Positions 32,317 to 41,632 of a stretch of DNA of 64,000 nucleotides are shown here, piece by piece; the first letter of the stretch is position 1, and every line of letters starts with the position of its first letter. Location: NCBI GenBank assembly GCA_001544595.2, contig FCOH02000002.1:434001-498000 (forward strand). Reading direction: 5' to 3'. Origin of the DNA: Caballeronia peredens. Lineage in GTDB: Bacteria; Pseudomonadota; Gammaproteobacteria; Burkholderiales; Burkholderiaceae. The position numbers were made by a program, and so were the translations under genes. Under the pieces are notes generated by a model that ran no database searches, was not told the origin of the DNA, and saw nothing but the letters and a program-made list of their open reading frames with translations.

Positions 32317-33008
32317 CGTTGCTCGAAGTCATCGCCACGACGGTTTCCGATGCGCGCGCGGCCGAACGCGGCGGCGCGGACCGGCTGGAGCTCGTCACCG
32401 CGATGGGCGAGGGCGGGCTCACGCCGAGCATCGGGCTGATCGAGGCGGTCGTCGGTGCGGTGCGCATTCCGGTGAACGTGATCGTGCGGCCGCACAGCCG
32501 CTCGTTCGTCTACGATGCCGACGATTACGCGGTCATCACCCGCGACGTGCGCGCAATCTCGAAATCGGGCGCGAACGCGATCGTCGTGGGCATGCTGCTC
32601 GCGGACGGCGCGATCGACACGGAAGGCCTCGCGCGCGTGATCGAGGCCGCCGATGGCTTGCCGCTCACGTTCCACCGCGCCTTCGACGAAACGCGCGATC
32701 TCTTCTCGGCGTTCGACGCGTTATTGCGCTTCGATGCCGTCACGAACGTGCTGACATCGGGCGGCAAGCCTTCGGTGCTCGAAGCAGAAGCGACGATCGC
32801 GGCACTCGTCACCAAGGCGGCGGGCACGCGTTGCACGGTGTTGGCGGGCGCCGGGCTCACGGTGGAGGCGGTCGCACCGTTCGTCGCGTCTACGGGCGTG
32901 CGCGCGGTGCATTTCGGCTCGGGTGTGCGCGTGGATGGCCGTGCGCTCGCACCCGTCGATGAAGAAAGGGTCAGGCGCGTGCGCGCATGGCTTAACGCGC
33001 CGCGCTAG
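32313..33008 (+). CDS. cutC: CutC family protein
   Basis: The 231-residue TIM-barrel protein has LLEVIATTVSDARAAERGGADRLELV at the N-terminus, NVIVRPHSRSFVYD, LPLTFHRAFDET and VLTSGGKPSVLE, all CutC hallmarks. Originally linked to copper homeostasis in E. coli, its role is disputed. It is translationally coupled to the CinA-like gene and ends 9 bp before the convergent rhodanese gene. Confidence 0.95.
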   Translation: MTLLEVIATTVSDARAAERGGADRLELVTAMGEGGLTPSIGLIEAVVGAVRIPVNVIVRPHSRSFVYDADDYAVITRDVRAISKSGANAIVVGMLLADGAIDTEGLARVIEAADGLPLTFHRAFDETRDLFSAFDALLRFDAVTNVLTSGGKPSVLEAEATIAALVTKAAGTRCTVLAGAGLTVEAVAPFVASTGVRAVHFGSGVRVDGRALAPVDEERVRRVRAWLNAPR

Positions 33009-33017
33009 CTGAGCCGC

Positions 33018-33482
33018 TCAGGCGCCGATCCACGGCAGCCCGCGGAAGCACCATCCCGCGACGGTTTTCCGGTGCCCTTGTCCGTCCTTGTCGCCTTCGA
33101 AGCCTTCGAGCAGGTCATAGGCGCTCGCAAAGCCTTCCTTCTGCGCCGCGACGGCCGCGAGCTTCGAACGCGCCGCGCTGCGGCACAGAAAAATTACCGG
33201 CGTATCCGGGGTGGCGACCTGTCGCAATTGTTCGATAAACTCAGCGTTCGGCGCCGATCCGGGATAGCGGATCCACTCGATATGCGCGTACTGGGCGCCG
33301 TCGATCGCGGGACGGCCGACCCAGTCGAGTTCGGCGCGGGTGCGGACGTCCACGAGGCGCACGCGCGGGTCGAGTTGCAGCAGTTCGAAAGCTTCGGCGG
33401 GCGCAAAGGCGCCGGCGTAGGTCAGCTTGTTTTCGGCGGCGCGGCGCTCGGCCTGGCCATACAGTTGTTCCAGCGTGCTCAT
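33018..33482 (-). CDS. Rhodanese-like sulfurtransferase domain protein
   Basis: The 154-residue single rhodanese domain includes VRLVDVRTRAELDWVG and the active loop PVIFLCRSAARSKLAAVAA with Cys as nucleophile. Such proteins transfer sulfane sulfur; the partner is not evident. The C-terminal GHRKTVAGWCFRGLPWIGA is typical of Burkholderiales homologs. It reads toward cutC and diverges from glnA. Confidence 0.9.
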   Translation of the reverse strand: MSTLEQLYGQAERRAAENKLTYAGAFAPAEAFELLQLDPRVRLVDVRTRAELDWVGRPAIDGAQYAHIEWIRYPGSAPNAEFIEQLRQVATPDTPVIFLCRSAARSKLAAVAAQKEGFASAYDLLEGFEGDKDGQGHRKTVAGWCFRGLPWIGA

Positions 33483-33554
33483 GGCGCATCGTCTCCGTGA
33501 AGGCGCAAAGAGTCATTTTAGCGTGACGCACCGCGGCTATTTGGCAATCGCGAT

Positions 33555-33641
33555 TGCATCGAACTGGTGCACAATCAGACGAATGCACCAGTTCGAGGCG
33601 TTCCGCAAAGCGGTCACGGACGCGCGCACCAAAAAAGTGCG
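33555..33641 (+). promoter_or_regulatory. NtrC binding sites upstream of glnA
   Basis: TGCATCGAACTGGTGCA (33555-33571) and CGCACCAAAAAAGTGCG (33625-33641) fit the NtrC consensus TGCACCANNNTGGTGCA with few mismatches. TGCACCA at 33584-33590 is a good half site. They lie 100-185 bp upstream of the sigma54 box, the usual enhancer distance. Confidence 0.7.
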
Positions 33642-33739
33642 ATAAGCAGTTACGAGGATTCAAACGGCACTTCGCCATCGCGAAGTCGTTTTAACTAAAC
33701 GCGCGCTGCTTCAAGCGCTTAGCGCAAAGTTGGTGCGCT

Positions 33740-33755
33740 TGGCACGGAAGCTGCT
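33740..33755 (+). promoter_or_regulatory. Sigma54 promoter of glnA
   Basis: TGGCACGGAAGCTGCT matches the -24/-12 consensus TGGCACGNNNNTTGCW with correct spacing. It lies 85 bases before the glnA ATG. Together with the NtrC sites it predicts nitrogen-limited induction of the glnA-ntrBC cluster. The remainder of 33483-33839 shows no gene. Confidence 0.75.
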
Positions 33756-33839
33756 TTTTCATCCTCGATTGGATCGAAGTACAGGATTGGTCGGGGCGGC
33801 GAAGCGATTCGCCGACTTTTGTTAATCAGGAGATAGGTA

Positions 33840-35255
33840 ATGAGTAAATCCGTGGCCGACGTCATGCAACTCGTCAAGGACGAGGACGTCAAGTTCGTCG
33901 ACTTCCGTTTCACCGACACGCGCGGCAAAGAACAACACGTTTCCGTGCCGGTTTCGGCATTCGACGAAGACAAATTTGAAAGCGGCCACGCTTTCGACGG
34001 TTCATCCATCGCCGGCTGGAAGGGCATCGAAGCGTCGGACATGCTGCTCGTGCCGGATGCGGATACCGCGTTCATCGACCCGTTCTATGAAGAGTCCACG
34101 CTGGTTCTGACCTGCGACGTGGTCGAGCCGGCCGACGGCAAGGGCTACGAGCGCGACCCGCGTTCGCTCGCACGACGCGCGGAAGCCTATCTCAAGAGCT
34201 CGGGCCTGGGCGACACCGCCTTCTTCGGTCCGGAGCCGGAATTCTTCATTTTCGACTCGGTGCAATGGAACACGGACCAGTCGGGCACGTTCGTGAAGAT
34301 CGGCTCGGAAGAAGCGCCGTGGTCGTCGGCGAAGGAATTCGAAGGCGGCAACACGGGTCACCGTCCGGGCACGAAGGGCGGCTACTTCCCGGTTGCGCCT
34401 GTCGACACGTTCCAGGACATCCGCTCGGAAATGTGTCTGCTGCTCGAACAGATCGGCATTCCGGTCGAAGTGCATCACCACGAAGTGGCGGGCCAGGGCC
34501 AGAACGAAATCGGCACGAAGTTCTCGACGCTGGTTCAGCGCGCCGACTGGCTGCAGCAGATGAAGTACATCATCCACAACGTGGCGCACACGTACGGCAA
34601 GACGGCGACCTTCATGCCGAAGCCGATCGTCGGCGATAACGGCTCGGGCATGCACGTTCACCAGTCGATCTGGAAGGACGGTCAGAACCTGTTCGCGGGC
34701 AACGGCTACGCTGGCCTGTCGGAATTCGCGCTGTTCTACATCGGCGGGATCATCAAGCACGCGCGCGCCCTGAACGCGATCACGAACCCGGGTACGAACT
34801 CGTACAAGCGTCTCGTGCCGCACTTCGAAGCGCCCGTGAAGCTGGCTTACTCGGCTCGCAACCGTTCGGCATCGATCCGTATTCCGCACGTCTCCAACCC
34901 GAAGGGCCGCCGTATCGAAACGCGCTTCCCGGATCCGCTCGCGAATCCGTACCTGTGCTTCTCGGCGCTGATGATGGCGGGTCTCGACGGCGTGCAGAAC
35001 AAGATTCATCCGGGCGAAGCCGCGGACAAGAATCTGTACGATCTGCCGCCGGAAGAAGACAAGAAGATCCCGACCGTGTGCGCGGGCCTCGACCAGGCAC
35101 TCGACGCGCTCGACGCGGATCGCGAGTTCCTGACGCGCGGCGGCGTGTTCACGGACTCGATGCTCGACGCCTACATCGAACTGAAGACGAACGAGCTGCA
35201 ACGTTATCGTCAGGCGGTGCATCCGATCGAGTTCGAGATGTACTACTCGCTGTAA
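33840..35255 (+). CDS. glnA: Glutamine synthetase type I
   Basis: The 471-residue enzyme is typical GSI-beta: [75 protein letters not shown] and [12 protein letters not shown]. The adenylylation tyrosine lies in NLYDLPPEE near residue 397, so GlnE control is expected. It condenses ammonia and glutamate. The ribosome site is aggagat. A strong terminator follows at 35322. Confidence 0.98.
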   Translation: MSKSVADVMQLVKDEDVKFVDFRFTDTRGKEQHVSVPVSAFDEDKFESGHAFDGSSIAGWKGIEASDMLLVPDADTAFIDPFYEESTLVLTCDVVEPADGKGYERDPRSLARRAEAYLKSSGLGDTAFFGPEPEFFIFDSVQWNTDQSGTFVKIGSEEAPWSSAKEFEGGNTGHRPGTKGGYFPVAPVDTFQDIRSEMCLLLEQIGIPVEVHHHEVAGQGQNEIGTKFSTLVQRADWLQQMKYIIHNVAHTYGKTATFMPKPIVGDNGSGMHVHQSIWKDGQNLFAGNGYAGLSEFALFYIGGIIKHARALNAITNPGTNSYKRLVPHFEAPVKLAYSARNRSASIRIPHVSNPKGRRIETRFPDPLANPYLCFSALMMAGLDGVQNKIHPGEAADKNLYDLPPEEDKKIPTVCAGLDQALDALDADREFLTRGGVFTDSMLDAYIELKTNELQRYRQAVHPIEFEMYYSL

Positions 35256-35321
35256 GCATGACGGCAGCGCGCTTCCTCGACAGCAGTCCGATGAAGCGTG
35301 CGGCGCATGTGATGCGGTGAC

Positions 35322-35352
35322 GAAAAAGGGACGGCGCGCCGTCCCTTTTTTA
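35322..35352 (+). terminator. Terminator after glnA
   Basis: GGGACGGCGCGCCGTCCC (35328-35345) is a perfect palindrome with an A-run before and TTTTTT after. It probably attenuates read-through into ntrBC. Confidence 0.85.
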
Positions 35353-35440
35353 ATCGCCGCGTGCTTTCCGCGCGATTGTTTGCGCGGTTTCCAGCCTCAA
35401 GAAGAAGATCGGTTCCACTAACGACCTCAAACATTGCTCG

Positions 35441-36583
35441 ATGGTGCTCAAGAATCTGATCAAGGCGCGCAAAGGCCACGCCGACGCACTCTCCGACGAC
35501 GCCCAACTGGCCGCGAGCGGACTGCTGCCGGGATTCGAAGCGCTGCCCACGAACGTGCTCGTTCTGGACATGCGCAATCTCAGGATCGCCTACGCGAACC
35601 CTTCGGCCGAAGCGATGCTGGAGATGTCGCGCAAGCAACTGACGCAGATGAACTGGCCGGAGCTTTTCGCCAACTCGGACGAACTGGCGAGCACGATTGC
35701 GTCGATCGCGGAGAATCGCTTCAACGCCACACGCCTCGACGCCGTGCTCGAGCGCACCGGGCGCGAGGCGGTGCATGTGCATGCGATCGTCGGTTATCTC
35801 GAAGCCGCCACCGACTACGTGCTGCTCGAACTCTTCGAGAACGAGCGTCATCTGCGCACCGACCGCGAAGAGCGCATCCACGATCTCACCGCCGTCAACA
35901 AGCAATTGATCCGCAACCTCGCGCACGAGATCAAGAATCCGCTCGGCGGCATCCGCGGCGCGGCGCAGTTGCTCGAATTCGAGCTTGGCGAACGCGAACG
36001 CGACGAACTGCGCGAATACACGCAGGTCATCATCAAGGAGTCGGATCGCCTGCAGACGCTCGTCGACCGATTGCTGGAACCGCACCGGCATCCGCATATC
36101 GTCGGCGACGTGAATATCCATGAAGTGTGCGAGCGCGTGCGCGCCGTGATCCTCGCGGAGTTTCCGCGCGGCCTCACGATCGAACGCGACTACGACGTGA
36201 GCGTGCCCGATTTGCGCGGCGACAAGGAGCAACTGATTCAGGCGCTGCTGAACATCGTGCGCAACGCGGCCGAAGCGCTGAAGGAACGCATCTCACAAGG
36301 CGACGCGAAGATCGAACTGCGCACGCGCATCGCGCGCAAGGTGACGATCGGCAAGAAGCTGCACAAACTGGCACTGGACTTGCATATCACTGACAACGGC
36401 CCCGGAATCCCCAGCGATATTCGCGACCGGATCTTTTTTCCGCTGGTATCGGGCCGTGAAGACGGCAGCGGTCTCGGTCTCACGCTCGCGCAGTCGTTCG
36501 TGCATCAGCACGATGGCCTGATCGAAGTGGAGAGCAGGCCGGGTTGTACCGAGTTCGCCATCCTGTTGCCGTTCGAGAACTGA
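35441..36583 (+). CDS. ntrB: Nitrogen regulation sensor kinase NtrB
   Basis: The 380-residue soluble histidine kinase has a PAS domain (about residues 30-140), H-box NLAHEIKNPLGGIRGAAQLL with the phospho-acceptor His, N-box NIVRNAAEAL, G1 DNGPGIP and G2 GSGLGLTLAQS. It phosphorylates NtrC when PII signals nitrogen shortage. No membrane segment, as expected. It follows glnA by 185 bp and precedes ntrC by 122 bp. Confidence 0.95.
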   Translation: MVLKNLIKARKGHADALSDDAQLAASGLLPGFEALPTNVLVLDMRNLRIAYANPSAEAMLEMSRKQLTQMNWPELFANSDELASTIASIAENRFNATRLDAVLERTGREAVHVHAIVGYLEAATDYVLLELFENERHLRTDREERIHDLTAVNKQLIRNLAHEIKNPLGGIRGAAQLLEFELGERERDELREYTQVIIKESDRLQTLVDRLLEPHRHPHIVGDVNIHEVCERVRAVILAEFPRGLTIERDYDVSVPDLRGDKEQLIQALLNIVRNAAEALKERISQGDAKIELRTRIARKVTIGKKLHKLALDLHITDNGPGIPSDIRDRIFFPLVSGREDGSGLGLTLAQSFVHQHDGLIEVESRPGCTEFAILLPFEN

Positions 36584-36705
36584 AAACCTTTTGCGATCAC
36601 CGACATCACAACACGAAGTCACAGGCCGCGTCCGCATCAAGCTTTGACGCCTGACCGTTTCGACGGGCTCACACCGAACCATACGAAGACTTCTCGCCGA
36701 ACGAT

Positions 36706-38202
36706 ATGAAGCCGATCTGGATAGTAGACGACGACCAATCCATCCGTTGGGTGCTGGAAAAAGCGCTCGCACGAGAAAATTTCACGACGCGCAGCTTTTC
36801 GGGCGTGCGCGATGCGCTCGCCGCGCTGGAGCAGGAAAGTCCGCAGGTGCTCGTATCGGATATCCGCATGCCGGGCGGCTCCGGGCTCGAACTCTTGCAG
36901 ACCGTGCGCGACCGGCTGCCGGGATTGCCGGTCATCATCATGACCGCGTTCTCCGATCTGGACAGCGCGGTGGCCGCGTTCCAGGGCGGTGCGTTCGAAT
37001 ATCTCGCCAAGCCGTTCGATGTCGACAAGGCCGTCGAGCTGATCCGCCGTGCGGTCGACGAAAGCATGCGCGGCGAAGCGGCCTACGACGAGCGCGTGAC
37101 CGAGACGCCCGAAATGCTGGGCCAGGCGCCCGCGATGCAGGACATGTTCCGCGCGATCGGCCGTCTGTCGCATTCGGCGGCGACCGTGCTCATCACGGGC
37201 GAATCAGGCACCGGAAAGGAGCTTGTTGCGCGCGCCTTGCACCGACATAGCCCGCGCGCGAACGGACCGTTCATCGCGCTGAACACGGCGGCGATTCCGA
37301 AGGATCTGCTGGAATCCGAACTGTTCGGCCACGAGCGCGGCGCGTTCACCGGCGCGCAGGCGATGCGCCAGGGCCGCTTCGAGCAGGCCGAGAACGGCAC
37401 GCTGTTCCTCGATGAAATCGGCGACATGCCGTTCGATCTGCAGACGCGGCTCTTGCGCGTGCTGTCCGACGGGCAGTTTTATCGCGTCGGCGGACACAAT
37501 CCGCTGAAGGCGAATGTGCGCGTGATCGCCGCGACGCATCAGAATCTCGAATCGCGCGTGCGGCAAGGCTTGTTTCGCGAGGACTTGTATCATCGTCTGA
37601 ACGTGATTCGCCTGCGCCTGCCGGCGTTGCGCGAGCGCAGCGAGGACATTCCGCTGCTCACGCGTCACTTTCTGCAGAAGAGCGCGCGCGATCTCGGCGT
37701 GGAGCCCAAGCGCGTGTCCGACGACGCGCTCGCCTATCTCGCGTCGCTGCCTTTCCCCGGCAACGTGCGGCAACTGGAGAACCTGTGTAACTGGCTGACC
37801 GTGATGGCGCCCGCGCAGGTGATCGAGCAGAAGGACTTGCCGCCCGATCTGACGCCTCGTCAGGAGTATGCGCCGGAGGCGATCGCGGTATCGACCGACG
37901 GTGCCGTGGCCGCGATCCCGGGCGGGCAGAACGGCACGGGCGCGACGGCCGGGCCGGTGGCGGCCTCCGTCGCCGGTGTGGTGACGAGCGTATGGGAGAA
38001 CGGCTTGCGAACCGAAGTCGCGCGCCTGCTGCGCGAGAATTCCGCGGACGTGATGGACGAACTCGCGCGCCGTTTCGAAGCCGCGGTGATCCGCGAAGCG
38101 CTCGATTTCACGCGCGGGCGCAAGGTGGAAGCGGCGGAACGTCTTGGCATCGGCCGCAATACGATCACGCGCAAGATTCAGGAACTGCATCTCGACGCGT
38201 GA
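36706..38202 (+). CDS. ntrC: Nitrogen regulation response regulator NtrC
   Basis: The 498-residue sigma54 activator has a receiver domain with VSDIRMPGGSG (phospho-Asp), and an AAA+ domain with GESGTGKE, the GAFTGA loop, GTLFLDEIGD and RVIAATHQNLESRV. Its C-terminal Fis-type HTH (ALDFTRGRKVEAAERLGIGRNTITRKIQEL) binds the sites seen upstream of glnA. A Gly/Ala-rich linker (about residues 395-430) is longer than in E. coli. Convergent with xth. Confidence 0.95.
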   Translation: MKPIWIVDDDQSIRWVLEKALARENFTTRSFSGVRDALAALEQESPQVLVSDIRMPGGSGLELLQTVRDRLPGLPVIIMTAFSDLDSAVAAFQGGAFEYLAKPFDVDKAVELIRRAVDESMRGEAAYDERVTETPEMLGQAPAMQDMFRAIGRLSHSAATVLITGESGTGKELVARALHRHSPRANGPFIALNTAAIPKDLLESELFGHERGAFTGAQAMRQGRFEQAENGTLFLDEIGDMPFDLQTRLLRVLSDGQFYRVGGHNPLKANVRVIAATHQNLESRVRQGLFREDLYHRLNVIRLRLPALRERSEDIPLLTRHFLQKSARDLGVEPKRVSDDALAYLASLPFPGNVRQLENLCNWLTVMAPAQVIEQKDLPPDLTPRQEYAPEAIAVSTDGAVAAIPGGQNGTGATAGPVAASVAGVVTSVWENGLRTEVARLLRENSADVMDELARRFEAAVIREALDFTRGRKVEAAERLGIGRNTITRKIQELHLDA

Positions 38203-38217
38203 TGCACAGTCGCGGGA

Positions 38218-39000
38218 TCAGCCGAGCGTCGCGATGACCGGCGTGTGGTCGGAGGGCTGATCCCATTTGCGCGGCACCTTGTCCACCTCGCACGACGTGC
38301 ACGCCGCCGCGAGTTCCGCCGACAGCAGAATGTGGTCGATGCGCAGTCCCGCGTTGCGGCGAAACGCCATCATCCGGTAGTCCCACCACGTGAAGAGTTT
38401 CTCCGGCTGCTCGAACTTGCGGAAGGCATCGGTCAGACCGAGTTCGATGAGTTGCCGGAAGTGCGCGCGCTCTTCCGGCGACACGAGATTCTGGCCTTCC
38501 CACGCTTTCGGATCGTGCACGTCGCGGTCTTCTGGCGCGATGTTGTAGTCGCCGAGCAGCGCGAGCTTCGGATGACGCGCCATGTCTTCGCGCAGCCACT
38601 CGCGCAGCGCGTCGAGCCAGCGCATCTTGTAGGCGAATTTCTCGGAGCCGGGCGCCTGTCCGTTCGGGAAATACGCCGAGATGATGCGCACGCCGTCGAC
38701 GGTCGCGGCGATCACGCGTTGCTGCAGATCCTCGAAACCGGGGATGTTGCGCACCACGTTGATTTCATCCACTTCGTATCCAGCGTCGGCGCGCACCAGA
38801 ATGCCGACGCCGTTGTACGTCTTCTGTCCCGCGAACCAGCTCTTGTAGCCGGCGGCTTCGAGTTCCGCGCGCGGGAATTTCTCGTCGGGCATTTTCAGTT
38901 CCTGCAGGCACAACACGTCGACGCCCGAGAGCGCGAGCCAGTCGATCACGTGCTGCTGGCGGACCTTGAGGGAATTGACGTTCCAGGTGGCGATTTTCAT
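38218..39000 (-). CDS. xth: Exodeoxyribonuclease III (AP endonuclease)
   Basis: The 260-residue enzyme has all ExoIII/APE motifs: ATWNVNSLKVR, LCLQELKMPD, GDYNIAPEDRDVHDP, WWDYR, LRIDHILLS and SDHTPVIATLG. It repairs abasic sites and 3' blocking groups. It is convergent with ntrC, 15 bp apart, and divergent from the glycosyltransferase gene. Confidence 0.95.
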   Translation of the reverse strand: MKIATWNVNSLKVRQQHVIDWLALSGVDVLCLQELKMPDEKFPRAELEAAGYKSWFAGQKTYNGVGILVRADAGYEVDEINVVRNIPGFEDLQQRVIAATVDGVRIISAYFPNGQAPGSEKFAYKMRWLDALREWLREDMARHPKLALLGDYNIAPEDRDVHDPKAWEGQNLVSPEERAHFRQLIELGLTDAFRKFEQPEKLFTWWDYRMMAFRRNAGLRIDHILLSAELAAACTSCEVDKVPRKWDQPSDHTPVIATLG

Positions 39001-39234
39001 TGCTAGGCGGAAGTGTTAGTTTGAATGTCGTCCGCGGCCGCTTTGGACGACGAGCCTGAATGATACCCACAAGCGCGCCCGTCGCCCGGAATGCGGCGAG
39101 CGGCGCATTTCCGGTAGCGCAACGATCCGGATTGGTAGAATCCCGCCCGGCGCCGCGCGCAACACGCCGATCGAAACGATTGATCAAACAATTTTGTGAT
39201 GCGAAGCAAGGCATCGGCCAATGAGGTATTTCAC

Positions 39235-40002
39235 ATGACATCGCCATTTTCCATCGCCATCGCGACGCCGACGCGATCCGGCTCGTTCTGCATGGACTAT
39301 GTCGGCAGCGTGCTGGAGTTGCAGCGCCAGTGCCTTGGCGCGGGCATCGATTTTCAGTTCCTGCCGCTCGCCAATGTCACGCTGATCGATCTTGCGCGCA
39401 ACACGCTGGCGAATCGTTTCCTGTGGGAGACCTCGTGCACGCATCTCCTGTTCATCGACGACGACATGGGCTTTCACGCGGGCGAACTCGCGCGGATGTT
39501 CGACTATCGTGACCGCGACGTGATCGGCGCGCTGTATCCGCGCCGCGCCTACGACTGGGCGCGCATCAAGCAGGCGGTTCTGGATCATCCGGACATCGAT
39601 CCGGCGACGTTGCCCGAGATCGCCGGGGATTATCGCGACATGTTCACGCTGCCCGGCGATGCCCCGACGATGAAAATCGGCCATGAACCCATCCGCATGG
39701 CAGGCATCCCGACCGGCCTGATGATGATTTCGCGCGCGTGCCTGATGAAGCTGATCGAAAGCGGACGCGTCGCGCCGATCAATTCCGGAACCGAGGTGAA
39801 CGGGCAGGCCGTCAAGTATCCGATCTACGAGTTCTTTCGCCAGATGACCGTCGACGGGCGCACGCAGGGCGAAGACTATTACTTCTGCTCGCTGGTGAAC
39901 GCGAGCGGCGGCGACGTGTGGGGTTGCAGCTGGATTCAGGTGACGCACACGGGCGCGCATTCGTTTCATGGGAATCTGCATAGGATCTCGGACTACCTGT
40001 AG
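39235..40002 (+). CDS. GT-A fold glycosyltransferase-like protein
   Basis: The ATG at 39235 (MTSPFSIAIATPTRSGSF) gives 255 residues; an in-frame ATG at 39196 is possible. It has the nucleotide-sugar form: AIATPTRSG at the N-terminus and CTHLLFIDDDMGFH with the DxD metal motif at about residue 77, then GALYPRRAYDW. Similar single-domain enzymes occur in bacteriophages and in O-antigen or methyl-sugar loci; no polysaccharide cluster surrounds it here. Target unknown. Confidence 0.7.
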   Translation: MTSPFSIAIATPTRSGSFCMDYVGSVLELQRQCLGAGIDFQFLPLANVTLIDLARNTLANRFLWETSCTHLLFIDDDMGFHAGELARMFDYRDRDVIGALYPRRAYDWARIKQAVLDHPDIDPATLPEIAGDYRDMFTLPGDAPTMKIGHEPIRMAGIPTGLMMISRACLMKLIESGRVAPINSGTEVNGQAVKYPIYEFFRQMTVDGRTQGEDYYFCSLVNASGGDVWGCSWIQVTHTGAHSFHGNLHRISDYL

Positions 40003-40051
40003 GCGAGGGCGCTTATGATGTCCGTTCACCTCAAATCCCTGAATTCGATCG

Positions 40052-40642
40052 ATGAGCGAACATCAGCCGACACTCACCGGCCAACGCGTGCAACTGCGCC
40101 CGCTGCAACGCGAGGACCGCGCCGCCTTGCTCGACGCCGCCGCGGACGGCGAACTCTGGAATCTCAGCGTGACGGTGGTGCCGAACGAGGACACCATCGA
40201 CCGCTATATCGACACCGCGCTCGCGGGCCGCGATGCCGGCACGGTGATGCCTTTTGCGATCGTGCGCGCGGATGACGGACGCGTCGTCGGCAGCACGCGT
40301 TTCTGGAAGATCGATCGCGTGAACCGGAAGCTGGAAATCGGCCATACGTGGCTCGCGGCATCGACGCAACGCACCGGCATCAACACCGAGGCGAAATTGC
40401 TGCTGCTCGCGCATGCCTTCGATTCCATGCATTGCGTGCGCGTGCAGTTCACCACCGACGAGCGCAACGAAAAATCGCGCGCCGCGATACTCGGCATCGG
40501 CGCGAAACAGGAAGGTATCGTGCGCCATGAGCGCATCATGCCGGACGGCCGCAAGCGCAACTCGGTGCGCTTTTCCATCATCGACGACGAATGGCCCGGC
40601 GTTCGCGCGATGCTGCTCGCGAAGCTCACGAACCGGGCGTAG
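40052..40642 (+). CDS. GNAT acetyltransferase, RimJ/RimL type
   Basis: The 196-residue protein has the RimJ/L pattern: LRPLQREDRAALLDAAADGELW, TRFWKIDRVNRKLEIGHTWL, LLAHAFDSMHCVRVQFTTDERNEKSRAAILGIGAKQEGI. These enzymes acetylate N-terminal amines of ribosomal proteins, antibiotics or small molecules; the substrate is unknown. Its last 17 bases overlap the convergent LysR gene. Confidence 0.85.
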   Translation: MSEHQPTLTGQRVQLRPLQREDRAALLDAAADGELWNLSVTVVPNEDTIDRYIDTALAGRDAGTVMPFAIVRADDGRVVGSTRFWKIDRVNRKLEIGHTWLAASTQRTGINTEAKLLLLAHAFDSMHCVRVQFTTDERNEKSRAAILGIGAKQEGIVRHERIMPDGRKRNSVRFSIIDDEWPGVRAMLLAKLTNRA

Positions 40643-41525
40643 CGCGTTCCTTCAACGCTTTCACGCGTGCCTTCATGAACGTGACGAAGCGGCGCGTGAC
40701 CGTATCGTCGGGCTGATTTCCCCATGCGAGGCCGACGCGCCAGCGCGCCGGCTTGTCGCGCAAGGTCAGCACGCGCGCATCGCGCAGCAGATATTGCGCG
40801 CGCGACGGCAGAAACGCCGCGCCCACGCCGCCTGCCACCGAGGCCAGCACGGACTGGATGTCGTCCGCTTCCTGAATCACGCGCGGCACGAAGCCGTGCC
40901 CGGCGCACCAGCGGTCGATCTGCGCGGCCAGCCCCGGCCCGCGCGTGCGCGCGAGCGCAATGAACCCCGGTTCGTTCAGTTCATCGAGATTCGCGGGTAG
41001 CCGCGTGTGACGCGTGTGCTCGGGCACCGCGAGCGCGAGCGTTTCGTCGAGCACGCTGAAGCCGTTCAGGCCCGCGCCGGCGGGCATGCGCATGAAACCC
41101 ACATCGAGCTTGCCCGAGAGAATGCGGCGCGTTTGTTCGTGCGAGGACAGATCGTGCAGCGTGATGCTCACGGCCGGATTGAGCGCGCCGAATTCGGCGA
41201 TGAGTTTCGGCACATGCGTGAGCGTCGACAGACAAAGCCCCACGCGCAGGAAGCCGCGTGCGCCGCTCGCCGATTCGCGGGCGCGGGCGAGCACGGCGTC
41301 GGCATCGCGCACGAGCGTCTGGGCATCGCCGATGAAGCCCGCACCGAACGTCGTCAGTTCCGCGCCGTGCCGGCCGCGCTCGAAGAGGCGCGCGCCGAGG
41401 CTCGCTTCGAGCGCGGCGATCTGCTTGCTGAGCGCGGGCTGGCTCAGATGCAAGGCGTCGGCGGCGCGACCGAAGTGGCGCAGGTCGGCGATCGTAAGGA
41501 AGGCGCGCAGGAGTTTGAGTTCCAT
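40626..41525 (-). CDS. LysR-family transcriptional regulator
   Basis: The ATG at 41525 (MELKLLRAFLTIADLRHFGRAADALHLSQPALSKQIAALE) gives 299 residues; an in-frame ATG five codons upstream is possible. The N-terminal winged HTH is followed by a substrate-binding domain (FLRVGLCLSTLTHVPKLIAEF to the C-terminus). It is divergent from the nitrilase-like gene and codA, about 107 bp between starts, so these are its probable targets. Confidence 0.9.
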   Translation of the reverse strand: MELKLLRAFLTIADLRHFGRAADALHLSQPALSKQIAALEASLGARLFERGRHGAELTTFGAGFIGDAQTLVRDADAVLARARESASGARGFLRVGLCLSTLTHVPKLIAEFGALNPAVSITLHDLSSHEQTRRILSGKLDVGFMRMPAGAGLNGFSVLDETLALAVPEHTRHTRLPANLDELNEPGFIALARTRGPGLAAQIDRWCAGHGFVPRVIQEADDIQSVLASVAGGVGAAFLPSRAQYLLRDARVLTLRDKPARWRVGLAWGNQPDDTVTRRFVTFMKARVKALKERATPGS

Positions 41526-41632
41526 GGCATTCGATTCCATTAAGTGATCGAACCGGTCAAAACATTCATTTTACTTATCGATATGCAAGCGGTCCAATGA
41601 GGCTGTCTACTCGCTTATCGCCGGAGCCTCGC

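Noticed and set aside
33546-33562. A second sigma54 promoter (ttggcaatcgcgattgca)
   Set aside because: The GG and GC elements are one base too far apart for sigma54, and the site overlaps an NtrC palindrome.
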